Source: Paraburkholderia sp. BL9I2N2 (GTDB lineage: Bacteria > Pseudomonadota > Gammaproteobacteria > Burkholderiales > Burkholderiaceae). From it: a stretch of DNA of 64,000 nucleotides. Of this stretch, positions 43,464 to 51,953 are shown in pieces; positions within the stretch are counted from its first letter, which is position 1, and every line of letters starts with the position of its first letter. The position numbers and the translations under genes are program-made. The notes beneath the pieces are model-generated. The model had not been told where the DNA came from. It did no database searches and saw only the letters and a program-made list of their open reading frames with translations. Location: assembly GCF_004339745.1 (NCBI RefSeq), contig NZ_SMGP01000001.1, positions 1,116,001 to 1,180,000 of the forward strand. The letters run 5' to 3'.

Positions 43464-44900
43464 GGGAGCTAAGGTCAAGAGTGGTGTATGAGCAATTTGA
43501 CGGCGGACGATTTCAAGCGGCGAATTTCTGCTGAACCGGCCGATCGTCTTGCACCGGTTCGCCGTCCTTGAAGGCAACGCCCTCGAGCAACAGCTTGATC
43601 TTTTCCGGGCCGTTGACACGGCGCCAGGTTTTCTCGGCTTCCTCGATCAGCTTGAACGCCAGTCCGAGGAAGGTTGGTCGCGATACGCAGTTACGCGTGC
43701 GCGTCGTACGGTGGCGCACCGTCGCGAACGTCGATTCAATTGCGTTGGTCGTGCGCAGATGCTGCCAGTGCTCGGCAGGGAATTCGTAAAACGCGAGCAA
43801 GGCCTCCCGGTCCTTCTTCAACGTCTCGGTCGCCTTCGGATATCTGGCCGCATAGATCGACACGAAACGATCGAACGCGGCGTGCGCGTCGGCGCGGGTC
43901 GCCGCCATCCAGATCGATTGCATGTCGGCCTTCGCGCGTGCCTGTTGCGACTTGGGCAGTGCGTTCATGACGTTTCCCATTTTATGAAACCAGCAGCGCT
44001 GGCCACGCGTGGTCGGAAACACCTCTTCCAGCGCCGCCCAGAAGCCCATTGCGCCGTCGCCGACCGCCAGCCGTGGGCCCGCCTTCAGACCGCGCTTTTT
44101 CAGGTCGAGCAGCAGTTCCAGCCACGACGCTTTCGTCTCGCGATAACCATCGCCGATCGCCACACGCTCTTTGCTCCCGTCCGGTTTCACGCCGATGATG
44201 ACCAGCAAGCATTGTCCATCGGAGTTCTCACTGCGCAGCCCCGTGTGAATGCCGTCGACCCACCAATAGACGTAGTGCGACCCGGACATGTCACGACGGC
44301 TCCAGGCCACATGCTCGTCGGCCCATTGCGCCTTCAGCCGGCTCACCACGTTGGCCGACAAGCCCTTGGCATCATCGCCCAGCAGCACGCTCAACGCTTC
44401 GCCCATATCGCCCGTCGAAATACCCTTCAGATACAACCAGGGCAGCGCTGCGCTCACGCGAGGCGACTTCCTCACGTACGGCGGCACGATCGCCGAATTG
44501 AACTTCACGCCCGATCCCGATCGATCGCGCACCTTCGGCACCTTCACCGCAATCGGCCCGGCGGCCGTCAATACCTCGCGCTCTGGCAAGTAACCGTTGC
44601 GCACCACGGCGCGTTGCCCGTGCAAGGTCTTGACGTTCGCGAACCGCTCCATCAGCTCTGCCAGCTCCGCTTCGATCACTTGTTGAATCACTTGCCGCGC
44701 CCCGTGACGAACCAATTCGTCCAGACCAAGCCCGACTCCCGATAGACCGACGACTGCTTTTTCCGTATCCTTGCTCATGGTGGATGGTTTGATTTTTTGC
44801 TGGTTTCCGACTTCGACAATCAGATTCTCAGCTGAAACCTCCACCGCCTTCAACTTCCCGCCTCAACTCCCCCCGTACACCAGATTCGACTTTAGCTCCC
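43464..44900 (-). mobile_element. IS256-family insertion sequence, apparently complete
   Basis: Imperfect terminal inverted repeats flank the transposase: GGGAGCTAAGGTCAAGAGTG plus GTGTA at 43464-43488 and the complement of GGGAGCTAAAGTCGAATCTG plus GTGTA at 44876-44900. Total about 1.44 kb. No clean 8- to 9-bp target duplication was seen, so flanking DNA may have been rearranged after insertion. Confidence 0.88.
43513..44778 (-). CDS. IS256-family transposase (mutator type)
   Basis: Full-length DDE transposase. The catalytic triad is visible: Asp in WWVDGIHTGLR, Asp in AVGDGAMGFW and Glu in TTNAIESTFATVRHR, with the CWFHKMGNVMNALP stretch typical of the family. I start at the ATG at 44778 (MSKDTEKAVV); the open frame extends 75 bases upstream to a TTG. 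Likely active. Confidence 0.94.
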   Translation of the reverse strand: MSKDTEKAVVGLSGVGLGLDELVRHGARQVIQQVIEAELAELMERFANVKTLHGQRAVVRNGYLPEREVLTAAGPIAVKVPKVRDRSGSGVKFNSAIVPPYVRKSPRVSAALPWLYLKGISTGDMGEALSVLLGDDAKGLSANVVSRLKAQWADEHVAWSRRDMSGSHYVYWWVDGIHTGLRSENSDGQCLLVIIGVKPDGSKERVAIGDGYRETKASWLELLLDLKKRGLKAGPRLAVGDGAMGFWAALEEVFPTTRGQRCWFHKMGNVMNALPKSQQARAKADMQSIWMAATRADAHAAFDRFVSIYAARYPKATETLKKDREALLAFYEFPAEHWQHLRTTNAIESTFATVRHRTTRTRNCVSRPTFLGLAFKLIEEAEKTWRRVNGPEKIKLLLEGVAFKDGEPVQDDRPVQQKFAA

Positions 44901-45020
44901 CGACCGGCCCGTAGGGGTAGCGCCATCTCTCCCCAATGCGCGTGCGGGGAGGATCAGCGCGTGCGCGCGGCCGTTGCAAGGTGCTTTTGTCGCGCCCTGA
45001 TGTCAGCCGCGGTGGTCGGA

Positions 45021-46409
45021 TCAATGGGTCGCGACGGGTTGGTGCGTACCCGTTAGCGTCCTCAGGAACGCGACGATTGCGTCAACCTCCGATTCGGCCA
45101 ATTGTTTACCGACCTGATATGTCGCCATGTCACGTACAGCTTCGCGCAGATCGACGCGGCTACCGTCGTGGAAATAGGGCGCGGTCAACTCAACATTGCG
45201 CAGCGTCGGCGTCTTGAACGCATGGCGATCGAGCGGATCTTTCGTAAAGTTGGCGCGGCCGTTGTCTGCGTCGGTGCGTTCGTAACCCCGCGCGGCGAAG
45301 TAGTCAGCCGCAAGGCCCATCCGTTCGAACGACTGTCCGCCCAGATTCTTGCCAACGTGGCAGGTCGCGCAATGGTTTGCTTTGAATAACTGGTAGCCGC
45401 GCAGTTCCTCGCCATTCAGCACATCCATGTCGCCGCGCAGGTAAGCATCGAAGCGACTCGGCGTTAGCAGTGTCGTCTCATATTCGGCGATCGCGTCTGT
45501 GATGTTCTCGCCTGACCAACCGTCCGGGTATACCCGCAAGAACTGTTGCGTCAGCGATGAGTCCTGTTTCAGCTTATCGATGATCTCACTCCATGACGTG
45601 GACGCCATTTCGACCGGATTCAGCGGTGGGCCGCCGGCCTGCTCCTGCAGCGTGGCGGCGCGACCGTCCCAGAACTGCTTGCGGTTGAGTGCCGAGTTGA
45701 ACACTGTCGGTGCGTTGATTGCACCCAACTGGCCGCCCACGCCGGACGAAACCTTGTTTCGATCTACGCCACCGATCGCTAGCGTGTGGCAGCTCGCACA
45801 CGATATCGTGTTGTCCGCCGATAGTCTGACATCGTTGAAAAGCTGCTTCCCGAGCGCGACCTTGCCCGCGTCAGTCGGCAAGGAATGAGGCAAAGGTTGT
45901 ACCGGCTCGTTAGCGAACTCTGGTGCAACGCCGGGCGTCGCATATGCGCTGCGTCGCTGGGACGCGATCCAGTCGAGAAGCGCACGTTGATCGTAGGCGC
46001 TCAAGCCGGTGGTCCAGTGTACGAAGCGAAACAGATTTGGTGGCATTGTGCGTTCGTTCACAACGGTTTCCAGCTTTGCAAGATCGGCTTCGGGGGCCGG
46101 TGCGCCACTCTCGAGCGCCGCGTACAGGCTGTCGATGCGGAAGTAGGCGAGGCCCGTCTGTATGTCGTGCTCGGCTAGCTGACGAATGCCTGGTAGCGCG
46201 GCATAGTTGGGCAGGACGGTTTTCGTCGAGTGGCAGTAATAGCACGCGTTTCGATCTAACACTTCACGGATGCCGTACGCTTGTGGGGACGCGGCCAGTC
46301 TCACGGCCGCTCTTTCCGCATAGTCCTTGTGGTGGATGTACGCGATACCGCTGATGCATAGATAGCCTATCAGCACGACGGCGATCGATACGATCAGAAG
46401 TTTCTTCAC
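45021..46409 (-). CDS. Tri-haem cytochrome c peroxidase (YhjA-like)
   Basis: An N-terminal membrane helix (LLIVSIAVVLIGYLCISGIA) anchors a periplasmic protein with three CxxCH haem motifs: C56-H60 (CYYCH), C204-H208 (CASCH) and C347-H351 (CATCH). The last two belong to the di-haem peroxidase/MauG-like core, and the first to an extra N-terminal cytochrome domain, the layout of quinol peroxidases such as E. coli YhjA. It presumably reduces hydrogen peroxide with electrons from the quinol pool. Start is GTG at 46409 with GGAGAG upstream. It is transcribed separately from the operon upstream, across a 365-bp gap. Confidence 0.9.
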   Translation of the reverse strand: MKKLLIVSIAVVLIGYLCISGIAYIHHKDYAERAAVRLAASPQAYGIREVLDRNACYYCHSTKTVLPNYAALPGIRQLAEHDIQTGLAYFRIDSLYAALESGAPAPEADLAKLETVVNERTMPPNLFRFVHWTTGLSAYDQRALLDWIASQRRSAYATPGVAPEFANEPVQPLPHSLPTDAGKVALGKQLFNDVRLSADNTISCASCHTLAIGGVDRNKVSSGVGGQLGAINAPTVFNSALNRKQFWDGRAATLQEQAGGPPLNPVEMASTSWSEIIDKLKQDSSLTQQFLRVYPDGWSGENITDAIAEYETTLLTPSRFDAYLRGDMDVLNGEELRGYQLFKANHCATCHVGKNLGGQSFERMGLAADYFAARGYERTDADNGRANFTKDPLDRHAFKTPTLRNVELTAPYFHDGSRVDLREAVRDMATYQVGKQLAESEVDAIVAFLRTLTGTHQPVATH

Positions 46410-46774
46410 TTGCTCTCCTGCTTCGACTTTGGTCGGAATTCCATACCGTTTACATCAGGTAGGTCTTGATGTTGATATCGGCTTCAGAGCGATGACGCGT
46501 TGATCGTACAGAACGCACAGCAATCGACTATTGCGGTAAATCAATTGCCGAACCGAACGCAGAATGTACTGAGGTTCTCACGTTGAGGGTTCCGAGACAC
46601 GCGCGAAGGGGGTGTCTGTCTATATAACGGACGGATCCTGGGCGAAATCAGTGACGTAGTGCCATGCCGAAAAGCGTTCGTCGAGTTGTTTGCGGTAGGG
46701 GCGGCGCAGTGGATGTCTTCGCTCGGCCTACGCTTGTGCATCTCGCACCGACTATCCGTAGTACTTGGCATTCT
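46410..46774. other. Gap between the biosynthetic operon and the peroxidase gene
   Basis: 365 bp without a recognised gene. It holds the 3' end of the operon transcript and presumably the peroxidase promoter. I see no convincing terminator hairpin or -10/-35 pair. Confidence 0.4.
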
Positions 46775-47944
46775 CTAGCCACGCAGCTTAAAGCGCGTCG
46801 ATGTCAGAAGGCTCGCATGCGCATCGTCTATCTGAGCCAAGCCGCGCTCGATCAAACGCGGCTGGAGATAACTGAAGCTTAAGCGTACACGGGCTGCACC
46901 GCACGGTCCATGGTGCTTTCCTTCGACGAGTTTCACATTGTGCTTCCGGCGCACCTCGCGGACCAATTCGGCGGAATCGATGCCTTCGGCAAGCGAGACC
47001 CAGAACGAAAATCCACCACTCGGAATCTCGTAATCCGGTTTGCAGAATCGGCAGGCCTGTAACAGCCTATGCATTGCGTCACGCTTGCTCCGGTAGTGCG
47101 TCCTTAGGTGTTCGACGTGAGCGTCCAAAGACGACGACTGCAATAAGGCGAGCGCCATATTGCTGACAATGGGACTCACACCTCCATCGCATTTCAGGTG
47201 GGCCAGGCGGTCGACAATTTCCGGCTCGGCCAGCACCCAGCCTACGCGAAGCCCGGGGCCTGAGATTTTGGAGAAGCTATGCACATTGATGATGTTGCCG
47301 CCCGCCTGCAGAACCTCGGGTGACGCGCCATCGTAGGGCAACTCGCTATAAACCAGGTCCTGCACCAGCCGCACGCCGTTGCGGGACAGTAGAGCCTCCA
47401 CCTCGACCATATGCCGGTGTGCAAAGTATCGTCCAGTCGGATTGTGGAACGCCGGAGTGGTGTAGTACAACTTGGCTCGCCCCTTTGCGTGCAGCAATGC
47501 TTGTTCGAGCAGATCGAGGTCGACACCCAAGGAATCCGCACCTACTTGAACCACCGTCGCGCCCGCAATAGAGAAAATGCGCAACGCGCCGAGATAGGAC
47601 GGGTCTTCGGTCAGCACGACGTCTCCTGGGTCGATAAAAGCATCGGCGAGCAGTTGCAGGGCTTGTGAAGCGCCGTTCGTCAGAATGACATTGCCACGCG
47701 CCATCCGGTACCTTTGGCCAAGCTGTCCGCGCAGTTCGGGAAGGCCATAGGCGTCGGTGTACTGCGGTAGGTCGGAGATGCTGACGCCCGTCTCGACGGT
47801 AAGCGGGTCCGGCCATTGCAGGCGGGCGAACGTCAAAGGATCGGGAAGCCCATAGGCGAAGTTGACTGTGTCCTTGCCTGAGGTGTAGTCGAATACCCCA
47901 TAACTGAGCGAAGTGCGACTGCGCATCGACATGACTGGCTCCAT
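46775..47944 (-). CDS. PLP-dependent aminotransferase, class I/II (2-aminoadipate-transaminase-like)
   Basis: Fold-type I aminotransferase of 389 residues, related to the MocR/LysN/KAT branch but without a DNA-binding domain. PLP-site residues are visible: NGASQALQLLADAFI for phosphate binding, N168 in FHNPTG, D196 and Y199 in VQDLVYSELPYDG, and the Schiff-base lysine K226 in HSFSKISGPGLRVGW. It is last in the operon, 6 bases after the MetRS-like gene. A likely role is transamination of the lysine-derived alpha-amino group of the pathway intermediate; this is inference. The alternative start at 47932 lacks only four residues. Confidence 0.88.
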   Translation of the reverse strand: MEPVMSMRSRTSLSYGVFDYTSGKDTVNFAYGLPDPLTFARLQWPDPLTVETGVSISDLPQYTDAYGLPELRGQLGQRYRMARGNVILTNGASQALQLLADAFIDPGDVVLTEDPSYLGALRIFSIAGATVVQVGADSLGVDLDLLEQALLHAKGRAKLYYTTPAFHNPTGRYFAHRHMVEVEALLSRNGVRLVQDLVYSELPYDGASPEVLQAGGNIINVHSFSKISGPGLRVGWVLAEPEIVDRLAHLKCDGGVSPIVSNMALALLQSSSLDAHVEHLRTHYRSKRDAMHRLLQACRFCKPDYEIPSGGFSFWVSLAEGIDSAELVREVRRKHNVKLVEGKHHGPCGAARVRLSFSYLQPRLIERGLAQIDDAHASLLTSTRFKLRG

Positions 47945-47950
47945 CGTTGG

Positions 47951-49534
47951 TTACGCGGCATCGACAGCGCGCTGGAAGCGCGATTGATATTGGCGGATGA
48001 ACGAGTCGGCAATCGGCATTCCGAACGGCGGAAATTCGGCCGTTGCTCTGGGAGGCGTAGCCGATAGCGTGGCGTTTGCGCCGAGTGCCGGTGTCCAATT
48101 CCCGCCAAAGAACACGTTTCCATAGCGTTCGGCCAGCACTGGCATCACGGGATGGAGCATGCTCAGAAAGACGGATACGTGCACCGGCCGCCACGTTTCC
48201 GGGCTCGTGCCGAAGCCCGTCGCGACGAAGTATTCGTCAATCAGATCGAGGGCGTTCCAGAAGCGTACCTGGTCCATCGCGGTGATATAACGTTGGACTA
48301 TGTCGTCGTGCGCCGGCGTAAGACCGCTTCCATCGACATTCGCCGAGTGCAGTGAATCGCGGCGGAGGGCGCTTTCCCACGCAAGGATGTGCGAAGCCGA
48401 CCGGATCAGTTCGCCGATCTGGAAATAGTTATTGTTGGTGCCGAACGGCTTGGCAATCCGAGCGAGCGCATAGCGCAATACACTCGGGTCGACCTGCCGG
48501 GATACTTCATCCGCCCAGAGTGCATGGTCGCGGCTGGTCGAGAATTTCTCGCCCTCCAATTTGTAAAAGTCCTGGATCGAATGATTTGCCGGAAGCGGAT
48601 AGCCGCGCGCAAGCAGACTGCCAGTCACGCCGATGGTGTAGTAGAAGCGGTTATCTTGGCCCATGAAAAACAGGAGGCGTGTATCGGGGTCGCGCATCAC
48701 GGTGTCGTAGTTGACCCCGTCGCGCGCGCACTGCAGGCGGATCCCCGTCTCGAAACACCAAAGCCCTTCAAACCACGTCATCAACGTTTGTCCCGCAATC
48801 TTCGCGGGTGCTTCAAGTGTCACACCCCGGTCGAAAATGCGCGACATAGGCAGCGGCCGCAATTCGTTACGCAACCATGCACGCGCTTTACGCTGGATCG
48901 TTTGATCCCATTCACTCCCCTTGATCGCATCGTCAAGCATGGCTGCCATGCGAGGGATGTCGAAAACCGCCTGTTCGATGGGGCGAAGCGATAGCGGTTT
49001 GCCGCACGACGTGTGGACTGGCGCTCGCAACTTCGAGTGCTGTTGCGCCAAACCGCAGTTTTCGCACAAGTTGCTGTCGGTGGACGCATCGCACGCGGGG
49101 CAGCGGCCGACGGCAAGCGAATCGGCCACGAACTGGTCACAGTTTTCGCAGTAGAGTTGATGGCCATCACGCACATCAATGTAGCCTGCAGCTTCCAGCT
49201 CGCGAAAGATCTTCAGACTGTTCTGCTTGTGCGTAGCGTCCGTTGTTCTGACGAAGACATCGGGCTCGATGTGCATTGCCCGCAAGCAATCCATTATCTC
49301 GTCAATATGCAGCTGCGCGACTTCGTCAATCGGACGACCGAGCTTGCGCGCCTTCACTACCGTATAGGTGCCATGCTCGTCCGCACCTGTGACGTGGTAG
49401 GCGCGGTGACCTCTCATGCGTTGAAAGCGAACGAAAAGATCGGTGAGCAGATAGACCCCGCCGATATGGCCGAGATGCAGCTTGCCGTTCGGGCAGGGCG
49501 GTGCGGGGCAAACGAAAAAAGTGCGTGTGGTCAC
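47951..49534 (-). CDS. Methionyl-tRNA-synthetase-like amino-acid ligase (hydrazine synthetase, MetRS part)
   Basis: Class I synthetase fold of 527 residues with HIGH-type motif HLGH (20-23) and KMSKS-type motif KFSTS (330-334). It also has the MetRS zinc knuckles: C129/C132, C145/C148, C157/C160 and C177. The normal methionine-pocket stretch (WxDAPIGY) is replaced by WFEGLWCF (254-261), and the C-terminal region lacks a recognisable MetRS anticodon-binding end. In hydrazine synthetases of the Spb38/PyrN type, such a protein activates an amino acid (glycine in known cases) with ATP and esterifies it to N6-hydroxylysine. Its cupin partner lies one base upstream and the lysine hydroxylase in the same operon, so that role is likely. 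Start is GTG. It is not expected to be the housekeeping MetRS. Confidence 0.87.
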   Translation of the reverse strand: MTTRTFFVCPAPPCPNGKLHLGHIGGVYLLTDLFVRFQRMRGHRAYHVTGADEHGTYTVVKARKLGRPIDEVAQLHIDEIMDCLRAMHIEPDVFVRTTDATHKQNSLKIFRELEAAGYIDVRDGHQLYCENCDQFVADSLAVGRCPACDASTDSNLCENCGLAQQHSKLRAPVHTSCGKPLSLRPIEQAVFDIPRMAAMLDDAIKGSEWDQTIQRKARAWLRNELRPLPMSRIFDRGVTLEAPAKIAGQTLMTWFEGLWCFETGIRLQCARDGVNYDTVMRDPDTRLLFFMGQDNRFYYTIGVTGSLLARGYPLPANHSIQDFYKLEGEKFSTSRDHALWADEVSRQVDPSVLRYALARIAKPFGTNNNYFQIGELIRSASHILAWESALRRDSLHSANVDGSGLTPAHDDIVQRYITAMDQVRFWNALDLIDEYFVATGFGTSPETWRPVHVSVFLSMLHPVMPVLAERYGNVFFGGNWTPALGANATLSATPPRATAEFPPFGMPIADSFIRQYQSRFQRAVDAA

Positions 49535-49535
49535 G

Positions 49536-49865
49536 TTAGTCCCACCATATCGATAGAAATTTCAGGCTCGCTGCCGGATCGGCATTGCGAATCGCGTGCT
49601 CCTGATTCGGCTCGATATAGAGCAGCGTTGAATCTGCGACTGGCTGCGCCTGACCATTCACCTCGAAGACTCCCTTGCCTGAAATGAGTACCCACAGTTC
49701 ATGCTCGGAATGGGAGTGCAGATTGACAGCGCCCGCCGGCACGACCTCAACAATCGACGTGCCGAACGCTTTTGTCAGGCCAGCGGGCAGATGTTCGAGC
49801 AGCCGGCAAACAAGAACGCCGTATTCCGGCCGCATCATGGATGAGTCAATCTGCTTTGTGTACAC
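49536..49865 (-). CDS. Single-domain cupin (hydrazine synthetase, N-N-forming part)
   Basis: Small beta-barrel cupin of 109 residues with a complete metal site: H50 and H52 in NLHSHSEHELW, E56, and a distal H90 in EPNQEHAIRN. In characterised systems a zinc cupin, fused to the MetRS-like domain or stand-alone, rearranges the unstable hydroxylamine ester to the N-N product. The stop TAA is followed by one base and then the GTG of the MetRS-like gene. Start choice: GGAGG at 49872-49876 has a 6-nt spacer to the GTG at 49865, whereas the ATG at 49871 directly abuts it; an ATG at 49910 would lie within the preceding gene. Confidence 0.85.
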   Translation of the reverse strand: MYTKQIDSSMMRPEYGVLVCRLLEHLPAGLTKAFGTSIVEVVPAGAVNLHSHSEHELWVLISGKGVFEVNGQAQPVADSTLLYIEPNQEHAIRNADPAASLKFLSIWWD

Positions 49866-49887
49866 GCACATCCTCCGGTGAATTACA

Positions 49888-50667
49888 TTAGGTGCGATAG
49901 AAAATGCCATTTGGCGGCTTCAGATCGTGGATATCCGATTCCTTTCCTTCGGGTGGGTTGTAGGCACGCTTCAGTTTGTTGTATTCCGTACGCGTGGGGC
50001 CGCCAGTTGAGGCGCGCTGGAACACCAGATAGAGCACGCGGCGCGAACGGTTACTTTTGTTGGGCTGCGAATAGTGCGGCGCGTAGTCGTCGAAGACGAA
50101 GATGTCGCCGGCCTTCCAGGGCATGGGTTCCCACTTGAACGTCTCGGCCACCTCCGGATGAATCACGCCGCCGGCGTCCATCGGAAACACACCTTTCTGA
50201 TGGTTGCCCGGACTGAAGAACAGGCCGCCGTTGTCCGGACCGGAATCGTCGATGCCGATGGCGACCACGGCATGCACCATGCGTTCAGGAATGTTGTGCG
50301 GGATGTGATAGATGTCCTGATGCGGACGATAGCCGCCGCTGTCCGGGTACTTGAAGATGAGCAGTTCTTTGAGCATGCGGGTATCTTCATCGAGAAGCGA
50401 TTCGACAGCCGTCTGGATACGCTTGTCGGCCAGCAACAGGTCGCGCAGCTCGTTGTTGAAGTCCAAAAAGTTCTCTACCTTTGAAACGATCCTGCGGTCG
50501 TCCTCAGTCTTCTCGAACCACATCATCCATTTGTTGTCGCTGATTTCCCAGCGCGAGACATCGTTGACCAGAGCAGAGATCTTTTCGCGGGTGACCGGAT
50601 CGAAAAAGCCCTCTACTTTTAGATATCCATCTTCATGCCACTTGGATTTTTGCGTTTCATTCAGCAT
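49888..50667 (-). CDS. Phytanoyl-CoA dioxygenase family Fe(II)/2-oxoglutarate enzyme
   Basis: 259 residues with the PhyH jelly-roll. Iron ligands are H116 and D118 in RPHQDIYH and H188 in DYAPHYSQPN; the 2-oxoglutarate-binding arginine is in SRRVLYLVF near residue 200. It should hydroxylate or oxidatively cleave a small molecule. In this operon it may act on the hydrazine intermediate, but the substrate is unknown. I chose the ATG at 50667 because GAGGTGG lies 5 nt upstream in the transcript; the open frame continues to a TTG at 50700. The stop lies 22 bases before the cupin start. Confidence 0.88.
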   Translation of the reverse strand: MLNETQKSKWHEDGYLKVEGFFDPVTREKISALVNDVSRWEISDNKWMMWFEKTEDDRRIVSKVENFLDFNNELRDLLLADKRIQTAVESLLDEDTRMLKELLIFKYPDSGGYRPHQDIYHIPHNIPERMVHAVVAIGIDDSGPDNGGLFFSPGNHQKGVFPMDAGGVIHPEVAETFKWEPMPWKAGDIFVFDDYAPHYSQPNKSNRSRRVLYLVFQRASTGGPTRTEYNKLKRAYNPPEGKESDIHDLKPPNGIFYRT

Positions 50668-50707
50668 ACGAACCACCTCGTTAAAGAAAGGAGTTTTCAA
50701 GGAGAAG

Positions 50708-51949
50708 TCAGGCGGCGAAATGTGCCTTCATTCGCATGACGCCGAGTAGCACGACATTGGCGAGTACGGCGCCTAGCAGGGCGACGAGAATTGCATCGGC
50801 GCCGAAAACGTGAATCAGGGCGCCACATAGGAAAGGGCATCCGAACAGACCGATGAAATAGGCAAGCGTAAAGATTTGCGAAGTCATCGGCACCGAAACG
50901 CCGTGGTCTCCGGCGAGGTTCACGGCCATGCCATTCAGGGTCGAGTAGCTCAGTCCGTAGCCCGTGGCGAACAGCGCGGTAGCGACGATATAAAGCGTCG
51001 TGCTGCCGCGGTTCGACAGGAACAGTACGAGCGAGGCGCCGGTCAGCAAAAACAATGCGAGCGCCAGTCGCGCGGGGTTGATGCGTCCCAGGGTTCTCGC
51101 GAACGACAAGCGCAGTGCCACGCTGGTTATCGTGAACGTCAGGAAGAACAGGTCTGGCCTGAGGTTACGCGAGACGGCATAGGGTGTCTGGTAAGTCGCC
51201 AGCCCGGCGAAGACACAGGCTGCCAGTGCGATCATTGCGATCGGCACTGCTGTTCGTGCCCTGAGCAGGGCCAACGTGTCGGTCGCGGTAATGGCCACGC
51301 GCGTCATCGGCAAACAGGACCTATCCCTCATCGCCTCGCTGGCGATCTTGACGCAGACTGCCGCCACCGCGCATGCCGCAGCGAACAGAAGGTAGGCCAG
51401 CGCGATCGAGCCGGTATGTTGGGCGATCAGGCGGCTCAAAGGCGCCGCCATGCCTAGGCCGGCCATTTGCGTGCCGGAAACGAAGGTCAGGTACTGGATA
51501 CGCGCGTTGGGGCACAGATGATGGATGATTTGCAGCGGCGCGAGTATGAAGAACACGGACCACCCAGCGCCCAACAGCAAACCGCCCGCATAGACGGCAC
51601 GAATGTCCATTGGCGCAGCGGCGAAGCAGAGCATGCTGCCTGCCATGACGAGCGAGGCCAGCGCAATGGTCGGCATGACACCGATACGCTGGGCTATGCG
51701 TCCAGCCACGCAGCAGCAGATCATGGTCGAGACCATACCGCTCGAAATCACGGCGCCGGCGACATCGCTCTTCATGCCTAGGGATTGCAGGTACTCGGGC
51801 AGGAGAAAACTCGTCCCGTACGAAGCGGCGATCACCAGTGACGCGATCAGAAACGGAATGAACGCCCGTAATTGCAGGGATGCCGGCAAGTGCTCGGGGT
51901 GCGAGATCGCACGCTTGCCAGTCGATAGATAAATGGAGGAGTCAGTCAT
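50708..51949 (-). CDS. MFS exporter
   Basis: 413-residue major facilitator with twelve predicted membrane helices in two halves, for example FIPFLIASLVIAASYGTSFL at the start and DAILVALLGAVLANVVLLGV near the end, and a cytoplasmic loop around residues 190-215. The MFS motif A region (GRIAQRIGVMPTI) is recognisable. It is second in the operon, 4 bases after the hydroxylase gene, and probably exports the pathway product or gives self-resistance. The long frame beyond the ATG at 51949 runs antisense through the hydroxylase frame and is not real. Confidence 0.87.
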   Translation of the reverse strand: MTDSSIYLSTGKRAISHPEHLPASLQLRAFIPFLIASLVIAASYGTSFLLPEYLQSLGMKSDVAGAVISSGMVSTMICCCVAGRIAQRIGVMPTIALASLVMAGSMLCFAAAPMDIRAVYAGGLLLGAGWSVFFILAPLQIIHHLCPNARIQYLTFVSGTQMAGLGMAAPLSRLIAQHTGSIALAYLLFAAACAVAAVCVKIASEAMRDRSCLPMTRVAITATDTLALLRARTAVPIAMIALAACVFAGLATYQTPYAVSRNLRPDLFFLTFTITSVALRLSFARTLGRINPARLALALFLLTGASLVLFLSNRGSTTLYIVATALFATGYGLSYSTLNGMAVNLAGDHGVSVPMTSQIFTLAYFIGLFGCPFLCGALIHVFGADAILVALLGAVLANVVLLGVMRMKAHFAA

Positions 51950-51953
51950 GCGC

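Noticed and set aside
43456..44908. Target-site duplication around the IS256 element
   Set aside because: Both flanks share only CGACC next to the ends, shorter than the 8 to 9 bp expected, so I do not call it.
47951..49534. Housekeeping methionyl-tRNA synthetase
   Set aside because: Changed methionine-pocket residues, lack of a recognisable anticodon-binding end and position inside a biosynthetic operon argue against it.
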